From assembly GCA_963736235.1 (NCBI GenBank), contig CAVTOR010000006.1, positions 310,001-374,000 of the forward strand: a stretch of DNA of 64,000 bases, in the 5' to 3' direction. This DNA comes from CAVORB01 sp963736235. Lineage in GTDB: Bacteria > Pseudomonadota > Gammaproteobacteria > Chromatiales > Chromatiaceae. The position numbers and the translations under genes are program-made. Shown here piece by piece: positions 39,332 to 48,979 of the stretch (positions are counted from its first letter, which is position 1; each line of letters begins with the position of its first letter). A model generated the notes under the pieces. That model had not been told where the DNA came from. It saw nothing but the letters and a program-made list of their open reading frames with translations, and made no database searches.

Positions 39332-40144
39332 CTAGTCCAGCTTGCTCTTGACCGCCTTGAGGATGTGCGTGGAGATCTCCTCGATCGACTGACTCGTGGT
39401 ATTCAACACCGGCAACCGCATGCGCTTGAACATTCCCAGGGCTTGGCGCGTGTCCGCCTTGCATTGCTCCAGCGAGGCGTAGGGACTCCCCGGGCGCCGT
39501 TCCTCTCGGATGCGCTGAAGTCGCTCGGGGTCGATGGTGAGCGCAAACAACTTTTCCCGGCAGTCCCACAATGCCTTGGGAACGTCCCCGCGCTCAAAAT
39601 CCTCTTCGGTGATCGGGTAGTTGGCTGTACGCAACCCGTAATGGATCGCGAGATAGAGACAGGTCGGAGTTTTTCCGGAGCGGGAGACGCCCGTCAGCAC
39701 CACGTCCGCGCGCTCGAAGTTGTCCGGCCTCACCCCATCGTCGTTGGCCATTGCAAAGTTGATCGCCTCGATGCGCTTGGTATAAGAGCTTTGCTTGGTG
39801 ATGGCGTGACTGCGACCCGACTTGCGGCTGGGAGAAACGCCGAGTTCCTGGCTAAGAGGATCGACGAAGATCTCGAACAGCTCCAGAAAATAGCAGTTTC
39901 CGCTCTTGAGAATCGCCCTGATCTTGTCGTCCAGCATGGTGCTGAACACCAGCGGCCGCGCGCCATCGCGATCGGCCGCCTCCTGCATCCGCTCATTGAG
40001 CGCCTTCGCCCTGAGTTCGGTGTTGATGTAGGGCATATAGACCTGCTCGAAGTCCACACCGTCGAACTGCGAGATCAGGCTATGGCCCAAGGTCTCGGCG
40101 GTAATGCCGGTGCTTTCCGAGACGAAGAAAACGGTTCGTTTCAT
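39332..40144 (-). CDS. ppsR: PEP synthase/PPDK regulatory protein (DUF299 bifunctional kinase/phosphorylase)
   Basis: The 270-residue DUF299 protein starts KRTVFFVSESTGITAETLGHSL. The nucleotide-binding P-loop-like motif is VVLTGVSRSGKTPTCLYLA near residue 150. Family members use ADP to phosphorylate, and phosphate to reactivate, PEP synthase or PPDK at a threonine next to the catalytic histidine. A ppdK gene lies about 15 kb away, making it a candidate target; a PEP synthase elsewhere in the genome cannot be excluded. The 277-base gap to pntAA has no recognised feature. Confidence 0.93.
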   Translation of the reverse strand: MKRTVFFVSESTGITAETLGHSLISQFDGVDFEQVYMPYINTELRAKALNERMQEAADRDGARPLVFSTMLDDKIRAILKSGNCYFLELFEIFVDPLSQELGVSPSRKSGRSHAITKQSSYTKRIEAINFAMANDDGVRPDNFERADVVLTGVSRSGKTPTCLYLAIHYGLRTANYPITEEDFERGDVPKALWDCREKLFALTIDPERLQRIREERRPGSPYASLEQCKADTRQALGMFKRMRLPVLNTTSQSIEEISTHILKAVKSKLD

Positions 40145-40292
40145 ACGGGGTTACTGGGTTGAGGAGACAATCGGATCCTACGCGACGGCGCCTCATGACG
40201 CATGTCAATGCGGAAGCTAAACCTTTCTTGGCAAACTCTGCCGCTGTCGGGCGGCTGAGACGACCCAATCAACAAGCCACAGGAATGCACTC

Positions 40293-40745
40293 ATGGTAAA
40301 TATCTCCAACGACCACGACCTTCGCGACGTGCTCAACGGTCTCGCGCCGGAGCAACGGCGCGTCGTCGGCGCTAGGTTCACCAAGAGCGTCATGCGCCTG
40401 TGCAAGGACGAGCGGGTGGCGCGTGCCGTGGAAACGGCGCTCAACCCGACCGCGAGCGAGGTCGAGTTGGAAGATGCGTTCAGGTCGGCCAAGGCCTACG
40501 CGACCAAGACCTACACGGACTGCGGGAAAGACACAGACTGGCTCGCCCAGGCGGATCACTTCGTCGCCGCATCCGCGGCCGCCGCTCTGACCCCGTCGGC
40601 CCAGCTCTCGGAGAAGGTCAATCCGGCATGGAAAGCAGCGGTTCAAGCGCGTATGGCGAAAAACTGCGAGATGATGGAAGAGGACGAGGGCGAAACGGAA
40701 AGCGAATCGGAGCGCCAATACCGCATCGCCGGCGAGGCTGTGTAA
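40293..40745 (+). CDS. Hypothetical helical protein next to the hydrogenase locus (150 aa)
   Basis: The product begins MVNISNDHDLRDVLNGLAPEQRRVVG and is mostly amphipathic helix, with alanine-rich segments (FVAASAAAALTP). It contains two cysteines (MRLCKDE and MAKNCEMM) plus one in YTDCGKDTDW, and ends with an acidic tail (EEDEGETESESE). There is no signal peptide or membrane segment. It faces hypC convergently. I do not recognise a family. Its position suggests, but does not show, a hydrogenase-related role. Confidence 0.7.
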   Translation: MVNISNDHDLRDVLNGLAPEQRRVVGARFTKSVMRLCKDERVARAVETALNPTASEVELEDAFRSAKAYATKTYTDCGKDTDWLAQADHFVAASAAAALTPSAQLSEKVNPAWKAAVQARMAKNCEMMEEDEGETESESERQYRIAGEAV

Positions 40746-40804
40746 CAAGTGCAGGCGCCCAGCGCGCCGCAACCGCCGGGCCGTCAGAGGGAGCTGGAAC
40801 ACTT

Positions 40805-41059
40805 TTATCGGCGGCCGGGCTCCGCGCCATGGGCGTCCTCCGCCGCCAGCATCTGGTCATAGATCTCCCAGGCGGCAGCGGCCTCCTCGGCGCTTACCCG
40901 GTCGACCGCATAGCCCAGGTGCACGACGACGTAATCGCCCGGCTTCAGCGACTCGTGCTCCAGCATCAGCAGGTTCGCCTCCCGCTCCACGCCCTTGGCC
41001 TCGCATCGGGCCAGTAGACCGTCGATAGAGCGAATCTGCATCGGTATTCCGAGACACAT
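40805..41059 (-). CDS. hypC: Hydrogenase assembly chaperone HypC/HupF
   Basis: The 84-residue protein has the diagnostic N-terminus MCLGIPMQIRSID, whose Cys2 binds iron, and the PGDYVVVHLGYAVDRVSAEEA C-terminal motif. HypC-type chaperones carry the Fe(CN)2CO unit with HypD and deliver it to the large-subunit precursor. It is divergent from hynD and separated by about 217 bases. The other hyp genes are not in the window. Confidence 0.94.
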   Translation of the reverse strand: MCLGIPMQIRSIDGLLARCEAKGVEREANLLMLEHESLKPGDYVVVHLGYAVDRVSAEEAAAAWEIYDQMLAAEDAHGAEPGRR

Positions 41060-41276
41060 GACGTAAAAACTCCGGAAGCTGCGTTCGGCAACAGACTAAG
41101 GCGGACATGGCATGCCGGCAAGCCCCGACCAAGCCTTGGGAGGCCGCAAAGATTCGCACGCACGAGGGCGAGTTTTCGCCGAAAGCCGTAGACTAGACCA
41201 GATGTCGCTCTCGCACCCGTCGGTGCGGAGCGGTTTTCCCAGTCCTTCGTCCGAATACACGCCGATCAGAAAAGCC
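41060..41276. promoter_or_regulatory. Divergent promoter region hypC / hynD
   Basis: These 217 bases must drive hypC leftward and the hydrogenase genes rightward. I looked for sigma-54 (TGGCAC-N5-TTGC) and FNR (TTGAT-N4-ATCAA) sites and found only the poor match TGGCATGCCGGCAAG near 41108. No convincing site can be named. Confidence 0.3.
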
Positions 41277-41762
41277 ATGACTAGATCCACCCTGATCCTG
41301 GGCCTCGGCAACACGCTGTTGCGCGACGAGGCGGTGGGCAGCGAGGTCATTCGCCGCCTTGAGGCCGCCGGGGACCTGCCGGATGCGGTCTTCGTCGACG
41401 GCGGCACCCTCAGCTTCACCCTCGCCGGTCCCATCGCCGACTCTCCGCGCCTGATCGTCGTCGACGCCGCCGTCACGGGCACGGCGGCTGGTACCATCCA
41501 GGTCTTCGAGGGCGAGGCGATGGACCGCCAGCTCAGCGGCAAGGGAAAAAGCGTGCACGAGGTGAGCCTGCAGGACCTAATGGATATGGCGCGGCTCACG
41601 AACACGCTCCCGTCGTTCCGCGCCCTGGTGGGTATCGAGCCGGCCGAGGTCGACTGGGGCGAGCAGCTCACGCCCGCGGTCGAGGCCGCTGTTCCTCTTG
41701 CGATGGACGCCGTTCGTAACCTCATCGCGCGCTGGGACGCAGCGGCAGAGAACCAGCCCTGA
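41277..41762 (+). CDS. hynD: Hydrogenase maturation endopeptidase (HupD/HynD family)
   Basis: The 161-residue nickel-dependent protease begins LILGLGNTLLRDEAVGSEVIRRLE, where the conserved E and D positions help bind nickel in the large-subunit precursor. The family's VDGGTLSFTLAGPI and LIVVDA motifs follow, then the histidine region GKSVHEVSLQDL. It clips the C-terminal extension of HynL after the DPCxxCxxH motif once nickel is inserted. The ATG at 41277 is chosen because it starts the conserved fold; a longer frame upstream is open. Confidence 0.92.
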   Translation: MTRSTLILGLGNTLLRDEAVGSEVIRRLEAAGDLPDAVFVDGGTLSFTLAGPIADSPRLIVVDAAVTGTAAGTIQVFEGEAMDRQLSGKGKSVHEVSLQDLMDMARLTNTLPSFRALVGIEPAEVDWGEQLTPAVEAAVPLAMDAVRNLIARWDAAAENQP

Positions 41763-41826
41763 CCCACCGTGCTGAAACGCCCGTTTTAGTGCGCTGCGTC
41801 AAATTTCTATGCAGTAGAAGGCGGTA

Positions 41827-41862
41827 AAATTCTCAAAAGCTAATAAGCGCTTTAGAGAATTT
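41827..41862 (+). promoter_or_regulatory. Inverted repeat covering the ribosome-binding region of the hupH-like gene
   Basis: AAATTCTC and GAGAATTT form a perfect 8-bp stem. Further pairing is possible inside (AAAGC with GCTTT) around a TAATAAGC loop. The structure ends four bases before the ATG at 41867, where no Shine-Dalgarno is visible. It is AT-rich against GC-rich flanks. It could be an operator or an mRNA hairpin that controls translation; both are inference. Confidence 0.5.
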
Positions 41863-41866
41863 CCCG

Positions 41867-42316
41867 ATGTCCGGGCTCGAATCGATTCCGATCAGCGTCG
41901 AAGCGCCAGACGGGGAGGCGCAAGACTGGGGCAACGCCGTGCCGGTGCTGCACGAGATCCGCCACGCCTTGCAGCGGCTGGCCCAAGACGGCGAACGCAC
42001 AGTCATCGACCTGCGGGCGATCCCATTTGGTCCGGGTGACGAAGATCGCCTGCTCGCCCTGCTCGGCCGCGGTGAGGTCGAGGCCCGCCTCGACGCCTTT
42101 GGTCCCACGCGCATCTGGGAGACCGCCATCCCGGGTGTCTGGCTTGTCGATCACCACAATGCGGACGATGAGCGGATCGCCCTTCACGTCGAGATTGCTC
42201 CCATTCCGGAAATCCTGCGCACCCAACCGCAGGATCTGCAAGACGCGCTCCCCAAGCTTGAGGCCCGCATCGCAGCGGGCACCAGAGTCGTAACCAAGCA
42301 CGGTCCTGACAACTGA
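41867..42316 (+). CDS. HupH-like hydrogenase expression/maturation protein
   Basis: The 149-residue protein matches the HupH C-terminal family. EIRHALQRLAQDGERTVIDLRAIPFGPGDEDRLLALLG is followed by LDAFGPTRIWETAIPGVWLVDHHNADDE and EIAPIPEILRTQPQDL. HupH-type proteins assist late assembly of the [NiFe] small or large subunit. This is a single-domain version, roughly half of a classic two-domain HupH. It ends 10 bases before hynS, so the two are co-transcribed. No Shine-Dalgarno precedes it; an inverted repeat lies there instead. Confidence 0.85.
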   Translation: MSGLESIPISVEAPDGEAQDWGNAVPVLHEIRHALQRLAQDGERTVIDLRAIPFGPGDEDRLLALLGRGEVEARLDAFGPTRIWETAIPGVWLVDHHNADDERIALHVEIAPIPEILRTQPQDLQDALPKLEARIAAGTRVVTKHGPDN

Positions 42317-42326
42317 AGGAGGGACA

Positions 42327-43426
42327 ATGGCCAACCACAAAACCCTAGGCGAGATCCTGACCGAGCATGGGGTATCGCGACGAGGCTTCCTCAAATTCTG
42401 CGCCGCCACCGCTTCCATGATGGCCCTGCCGCCGACCATGACATCGGCCATCGCAGAGGCCTTGGCGACAGGCGAGGACGACCTTCAGTCATCTGGCTGT
42501 CGTTCCAGGAGTGCACCGGCTGCACTGAATCCCTCACCCGCAGTTTCTCGCCGACACTAGAGGAATTGATCCTCGGGGTCATCTCGCTCGACTACCACCA
42601 CACGCTCCAGGCCGCCTCCGGCGACGCTGCCGAGGCCGCTCGCATGCAGGCCATGGAAGAGAACCATGGCTCCTACCTGGTCGTCGTGGACGGCTCGCTG
42701 CCGGCGCCTGATTCCAACCCGGGCTACTCCACCATCGCCGGCCACAGCAACTACGACATCCTCATGGAGACCGTGGAGGGCGCCGCCGCCGTGGTAGCCG
42801 TCGGCACCTGCGCCGCATTCGGTGGTCTACCCCGCGCCCGACCGAACCCGACCGGGGCCGTAGCGGTCCAGGACCTGGTCCACGACAAACCCGTGATCAA
42901 CGTCTCGGGCTGTCCCCCGGTTCCCATGGTCATTACCGGTGTGCTGGCTCAGTACCTCACCTTCGGGCAATTGCCCGAGCTCGACCAGTACAACCGGCCG
43001 CTGGCCTTCTTCGGCCAGTCCATCCACGACCGCTGCTACCGCCGCCCCTTCTACGACAAGGGCCTGTTCGCCGAGACCTTCGACGACGAGGGGGCGCGCA
43101 AGGGTTGGTGCCTGTATCGCCTCGGGTGCAAGGGCCCCAGCGCCTACAATGCCTGCGCCACCATGCGCTGGAACAACGGCACGAGCTGGCCGATCGAGTC
43201 GGGCCACCCCTGCCTCGGTTGCTCGGAGCCCAATTTTTGGGATGCCGGCGGCTTCTACAAGCCGTTGTCGGTGCCCACGGTAGACGCGGGCAGCACCCTG
43301 CTGGCCGCAGGCGTGACTGGAGCCATCGTCGGCGGCGCCGCTGCGGCATTGGCCAAGAAACAGCAAAAGGCGGTCGTGGCGGGGCGCAAACCTGTCACCA
43401 TCGATGAACTGGAGCAGAAGCTATGA
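42327..43426 (+). CDS. hynS: [NiFe]-hydrogenase small subunit HynS (one frame disruption)
   Basis: The small subunit starts with a twin-arginine signal (HGVSRRGFLKFCAATASMMALPP). It continues in another frame from VIWLSFQECTGCTESLTRSF, the motif that binds the proximal Fe-S cluster. VAVGTCAAFGGLPRARPNPTG and GCPPVPMVITGVLAQYL follow. The C-terminus has CYRRPFYDKG, GHPCLGCSEPNFWD and a membrane-spanning tail (AAGVTGAIVGGAAAALA). The frame break lies between 42470 and 42488 (GAGGACGACC); one missing C restores it. The stop overlaps isp1 by ATGA. The gene is otherwise normal, so sequence error is likely. Confidence 0.93.
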
Positions 43427-44086
43427 GCGATCCGATGGAATTTCTGCTTTGGACCAAGGGTCCCATGTTCGACTGGGCAATCGCCATCTTCGCCCTCGGA
43501 ATACTGGTGCGGATCGTCGAGATCTTCCTGCTCGGACGCAAGGTCAACTACGCCGAGGCCCGCGGCACGCGAATGGGGACCCGGCTTCCGCACCATGCTC
43601 ACCCGCAGCATCGCCGACTCCGGTACCTTCCAGCGCGCCCCCTTCAACGTGATCGTCGGCTGGATTTGGCACATCGGCTTTCTGGTCGCGCTACTGCTTT
43701 TCATACCCCATATCGAGCTAATCAAGAGCGTGCTGGGTGTTTCCTGGCCCGGGTTGCCGAATCCAGTGGTGGATGCCGTCTCGGCGGTGACCATCTTCGC
43801 CCTAGTGGCCACCCTCGTGCACCGCGTCACCCATCCGGTGAAGAAGCACATCAGCACCTTCGAGGACTATCTGATCTGGGCGGTGACCTTCCTGCCCCTG
43901 CTCACCGGGTACCTGGCCTACCACCGCCTGATCAACCCCTACCCGTTGGCCCTGGGTCTGCACATCCTCACGGTGGAGATTTTCCTGATCGTGCTGCCCT
44001 TCACCAAGCTGACCCACATGTTCACGGCCTTCATCGCCCGCTGGTACAACGGCGCCATCTTCGGCCGCAAGGGGGTCGCATCATGA
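43423..44086 (+). CDS. isp1: Isp1, membrane b-type cytochrome-like subunit (one frame disruption)
   Basis: Isp1 resembles the NarI/DsrM type of diheme cytochrome b. The N-terminus (MEFLLWTKGPMFDWAIAIFALGILVRIVEIFLLG) is one helix. The rest continues in another frame with four more, including FNVIVGWIWHIGFLVALLLF, YLIWAVTFLPLLTGYLAYH and HILTVEIFLIVLPFTKLTHM, in which histidines suit heme ligation. The break is in GGGACCCGGC near 43583, where one extra C explains it. Isp1 passes hydrogenase electrons to the quinone pool. Translational overlaps (ATGA) join it to hynS and isp2. Confidence 0.9.
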
Positions 44087-45357
44087 CCGAGCTGACACTT
44101 GAACGCGGGCTCGACGCGCTGCGCGCGGAGATCGACGCCCCCGTCGCAGCCTTTTTCTCGAGCTGCGTCCACTGCGGGCTCTGCGCCCAGGCCTGCCCCT
44201 TCTACCTGGAGACCGGCGACCCAAAGTACACGCCCATCATGAAGCTGGAGCCCCTGCGCCTGCTGTGGGAGGCCGAGTACACCCTGTGGGGCCGCGTCAA
44301 GAGCAAGCTCGGCCTGCTCAAGAAGGTCACCGACGACATGCTCGGAGAGTGGGAGCCCCTGCTCTACGACTCCTGCAGCATGTGCGCACGCTGCTCCATG
44401 GTGTGCCCGGTCGGCAACGACCTCCAGTACATGATCCGCAAGACCCGCGAGGGCATGGTGGCGTCCGGCCATGCTCCGGAAGGCCTGATCAACGCCGCCT
44501 CGCGCGCCGTGCGCACCGGCAGTCCGATGGGTCTCAAGTGGAAGACCCTTGATGTGCAGATCAAGCACGTGGAGTCGAGCTCGGGACTGGAGGTGCCGAT
44601 CGACCAGGAGGGCGCGGACTACATGGTGCTGCTGTCCTCGATGGAGATCATCAACTTCCCCGAGTACCTCGAGGCCATCACCAAGATCTTTGACCACGCG
44701 GGCGTGACATGGACCCTGTCCACGGAATGCTTCGAGGCAACCAACGCCGGCATCCAGATCGGTAACAAGGACATCGCCGCCGAGCTGGTACAGCGGGTGG
44801 TAGATGCGGCGGTGAAGCTGCGGGTGAAGAACGTGATCAGCCCCGAGTGCGGCCACGCCTATACCGCTATCCGCTGGGAAGGGCCGAACCTGATCGGAGA
44901 ATCCTACCCCTTCCGCGTGTTCCACATCATCGAGGTGCTCGAAGACCTGCGCGCCAAGGGCAAGCTTAAGACCGAAGGCAAGGAGATGGACCGGCTGAGC
45001 ATGCACGACCCCTGCAACCTGGCGCGCAAGAGCGGCGTCATGCAGGAGCAGCGCAACCTCATGGATCTGGTCGCCGGCAACTTCGTGGAGCTCAAGGAGC
45101 ACGGCAAGTATCAGTGGTGCTGCGGCGCCGGCGGCGGCGTGAGCAGCAACGAGCGCGCCGAGGAGCTCAAGATGGCCGCCTTCAAGCGCAAGAAGGCGCA
45201 AATCGAGGAGGTGGAGCCCGAGCGCATGGTGACCATGTGCGCCACCTGCCGGACCCAGCTTGAAGAGGGCCTGGAAGAGTTCAACATGGACATCCCCGTG
45301 GTGGGCCTCACCGAGATGATTGCCGAGCACCTGGTCGAGAAGGAAAAGCCGGCCTGA
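44083..45357 (+). CDS. isp2: Isp2, HdrD/DsrK-like Fe-S subunit
   Basis: The 424-residue protein has two 4Fe-4S motifs (CVHCGLCAQACP near residue 28 and CSMCARCSMVCP near residue 98). Two CCG-type cysteine domains follow: SPECGHAYTAIRWEG with HDPCNLARKSG, and CCGAGGGV with CATCRTQLEEGL. This is the heterodisulfide-reductase-like layout seen in Isp2 of Thiocapsa. It transfers electrons between the hydrogenase and Isp1 at the inner membrane. No signal peptide is present. It is intact, unlike its neighbours, and overlaps the isp1 stop (ATGA). Confidence 0.93.
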   Translation: MTELTLERGLDALRAEIDAPVAAFFSSCVHCGLCAQACPFYLETGDPKYTPIMKLEPLRLLWEAEYTLWGRVKSKLGLLKKVTDDMLGEWEPLLYDSCSMCARCSMVCPVGNDLQYMIRKTREGMVASGHAPEGLINAASRAVRTGSPMGLKWKTLDVQIKHVESSSGLEVPIDQEGADYMVLLSSMEIINFPEYLEAITKIFDHAGVTWTLSTECFEATNAGIQIGNKDIAAELVQRVVDAAVKLRVKNVISPECGHAYTAIRWEGPNLIGESYPFRVFHIIEVLEDLRAKGKLKTEGKEMDRLSMHDPCNLARKSGVMQEQRNLMDLVAGNFVELKEHGKYQWCCGAGGGVSSNERAEELKMAAFKRKKAQIEEVEPERMVTMCATCRTQLEEGLEEFNMDIPVVGLTEMIAEHLVEKEKPA

Positions 45358-45368
45358 CGACCGCTATC

Positions 45369-45392
45369 GCCCCGGTCGAGCGCGGCCGGGGC
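45369..45392 (+). terminator. Intra-operon hairpin between isp2 and hynL
   Basis: GCCCCGG and CCGGGGC form a perfect 7-bp stem around a 10-base loop, in the 126-base gap between isp2 and hynL. A second C/G-rich hairpin, GGGGCCCCGCGGGGTCCCC near 45449-45467, lies closer to hynL. No U-tract follows either. They may attenuate transcription or protect mRNA; they are too weak in evidence to call a full terminator. Confidence 0.4.
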
Positions 45393-45483
45393 AATCTCAG
45401 TACGCACGCCCGGCTCGACCGGTAAGAGTCCGCCCATCCAGACGCCGGGGCCCCGCGGGGTCCCCTGACGGAGAGAACAGACA

Positions 45484-47215
<1,732 letters not shown>

Positions 47216-47421
47216 TCCGGCGGTCCCCGCGCCGCATGCCGCCGTCACTCCCCAATCTTCAACGGGGGTGGCGGCCATCCCTCAAAGCAATCGACCTCAA
47301 ACTACGCCACGCTCAGCACCGATACTGTTGCGCCGGGCCACCTTCCCGCCTATCGTTCACGCCTGACCGCACCTAATCCGCGCCGAGAACACTCGGTCGG
47401 CGTAAGGCATGCGGACGCGCA
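47216..47421. other. Intergenic region after hynL
   Basis: About 205 GC-rich bases follow the hydrogenase operon. I see no strong terminator hairpin with U-tract, no RNA gene and no convincing small ORF. Confidence 0.3.
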
Positions 47422-48039
47422 ATGGCGAAGGACATCTCGTGCATGCGGGCAGAACGCAAATCCAGGCCGACGATCAAACCCCGGCGGGGCAAACCGCCCC
47501 GCGCAACGCCGCCCATGATCCTGATCCCCACCGCGTTCCTCATCGCCGGCGCGATCATCGCCACCATCGTTCGCTTCGAGAAGGACCTGCCCCCGCTGCT
47601 GGCGGACGAGCTGCCCAAGGCTGACGCGGTGCGAATCGATAAAGGCGAGCGGCGCCTGTCCCTGATCCGCGGCGGCCGCGTTTACCGCTCGTACCGAGTA
47701 TCCCTCGGCGGCGAGCCCATCGGCCACAAGCAGCGCGAGGGCGATCTGCGCACACCCGAAGGTCGCTACCTCCTGGACTGGCGCAATCCGAACAGCTGCT
47801 GCTACAAGTCCCTGCACGTCTCCTACCCCGGGAATGGCGACAAGCGCATGGCGGCCGAGCGCGGCGACGATCCCGGCGGCCTGATCATGATCCACGGGCA
47901 GGAGAACGGATGGGGCTGGCTCGGCTGGTTCAACCAGTTCCGCGATTGGACCCACGGCTGTATTGCCGTGACTAACCTTGCCATGGAGGAGATCTGGAAC
48001 GCCGTCGAGGACGACACGCCGATCGAGCTGCGCCCCTGA
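47422..48039 (+). CDS. L,D-transpeptidase (YkuD family)
   Basis: The 205-residue protein has a basic N-terminal region, a membrane anchor or uncleaved signal (MILIPTAFLIAGAIIATIVRF, about residues 32-52) and a YkuD domain. The catalytic motif is seen as LIMIHGQENGWGW and FRDWTHGCIAVTN, with the cysteine in THGC near residue 182. It cross-links peptidoglycan or attaches lipoproteins in the periplasm. The start is uncertain: ATG 47422, or ATG 47515 right at the hydrophobic segment. The RTPEGRYLLDWRNPNSCC loop has an unusual cysteine pair. Confidence 0.88.
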   Translation: MAKDISCMRAERKSRPTIKPRRGKPPRATPPMILIPTAFLIAGAIIATIVRFEKDLPPLLADELPKADAVRIDKGERRLSLIRGGRVYRSYRVSLGGEPIGHKQREGDLRTPEGRYLLDWRNPNSCCYKSLHVSYPGNGDKRMAAERGDDPGGLIMIHGQENGWGWLGWFNQFRDWTHGCIAVTNLAMEEIWNAVEDDTPIELRP

Positions 48040-48068
48040 GCCGTAGCCCCAGCGCCCGCGTCCTGGTG

Positions 48069-48917
48069 ATGCCCGGCTGGAAGTCGCGCGCGGACGCCCG
48101 CAGTGTTCAGAACACTGTCAAGCGCCAGGACACAACCATCTTGCCAACCCTGTTCGTCTCCCACAGCTCCCCGGACATGACTCTCACGCCCAGCCCGACG
48201 CGTGAATTCCTTTCCGCACTCGGCGACAGCCTTGATCGCCCGCGGCCCGTGCTGGCGGTTTCCGCCCATTTCATCGCGGAGGAGCCGACCCTGATCTCGC
48301 ACGCCAATCCGCCCACGGTGCACGACTTCCGAGGCTTCTCCACTAAGCTCTACGAGATGACCTACCCGGCACCGGGTGAGCCTGGGCTAGCACAGGGAAT
48401 CGCGGAACGCATCACGAATGCCGGCATGCCAACCCATTTGGACCCGCACCGCGGTCTGGACCACGGGGCTTGGCCCGCGATCAGGCTCATGTACCCCGGG
48501 GCTGAGATCCCGGTGGTACAGCTTTCGCTCGTGCGCTCCGGGGATGCGGGCTACCACTATCGTCTCGGGCAAGCGCTACGGGGACTCGCTGCACAAGGGC
48601 TTCTGGTGCTCGGTTCCGGCGGCATGAGCCACAATCTGCGCGCGCGAGACTGGAAGAGCGGCGCCCGGCCGAGCTCCGCCTACGAGTGGGCGAAGGGATT
48701 CACCGACTGGTTCGCCGACCGCGCGGAGGCGGGAGACACGGCGGCCTTGGTCGATTACCGACGCGGTGCGCCTCACGCGTCCGAAAACCACCCGGCCGAG
48801 AACCACCTGCTTCCCTTCTTCGTTGCCCTTGGCGCGTCGGAATCGGGGCGAGGACGGCTGCATCCACGCCGCGACTCAGATGCGCCCGCTGGCGATGGAC
48901 GCCTATGCCTTCGACTA
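48069..48917 (+). CDS. LigB/DODA-type extradiol dioxygenase (one frame disruption near the end)
   Basis: The protein belongs to the class III extradiol ring-cleavage dioxygenase family (DODA/YgiD-like). LFVSHSSPDMTLTP contains the N-terminal metal histidine, LAVSAHFIAEEPTLIS another, and HRGLDHGAWPAIRLMYPGAEIPVVQLSL and VLGSGGMSHNLR follow. The C-terminus shifts frame near 48845 in a GGGG run. One extra G explains it, and the corrected frame reads GEDGCIHAATQMRPLAMDAYAFD to the stop at 48917. The substrate could be an aromatic catechol. The start is uncertain between 48069 and a TTG near 48141. Confidence 0.82.
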
Positions 48918-48979
48918 GGGTTACCGGTCAGCCTGCCGGTGTGCTGGCTGGGCTTCAACCATCGGAACTTGCGGTCAGG

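Noticed and set aside
41100..41130. Sigma-54 promoter TGGCATGCCGGCAAG before hynD
   Set aside because: The -12 element lacks the essential TTGC/TGC spacing, so the match is poor.
42010..42300. Minus-strand frames over the hupH-like gene
   Set aside because: The plus-strand product matches the HupH C-terminal family across its length; the antisense frames have no support.
43423..45357. A single 644-codon frame spanning isp1 and isp2
   Set aside because: It joins the first 50 codons of Isp1 to shifted sequence and then Isp2. It is created by the indel near 43583 and is not a natural fusion.
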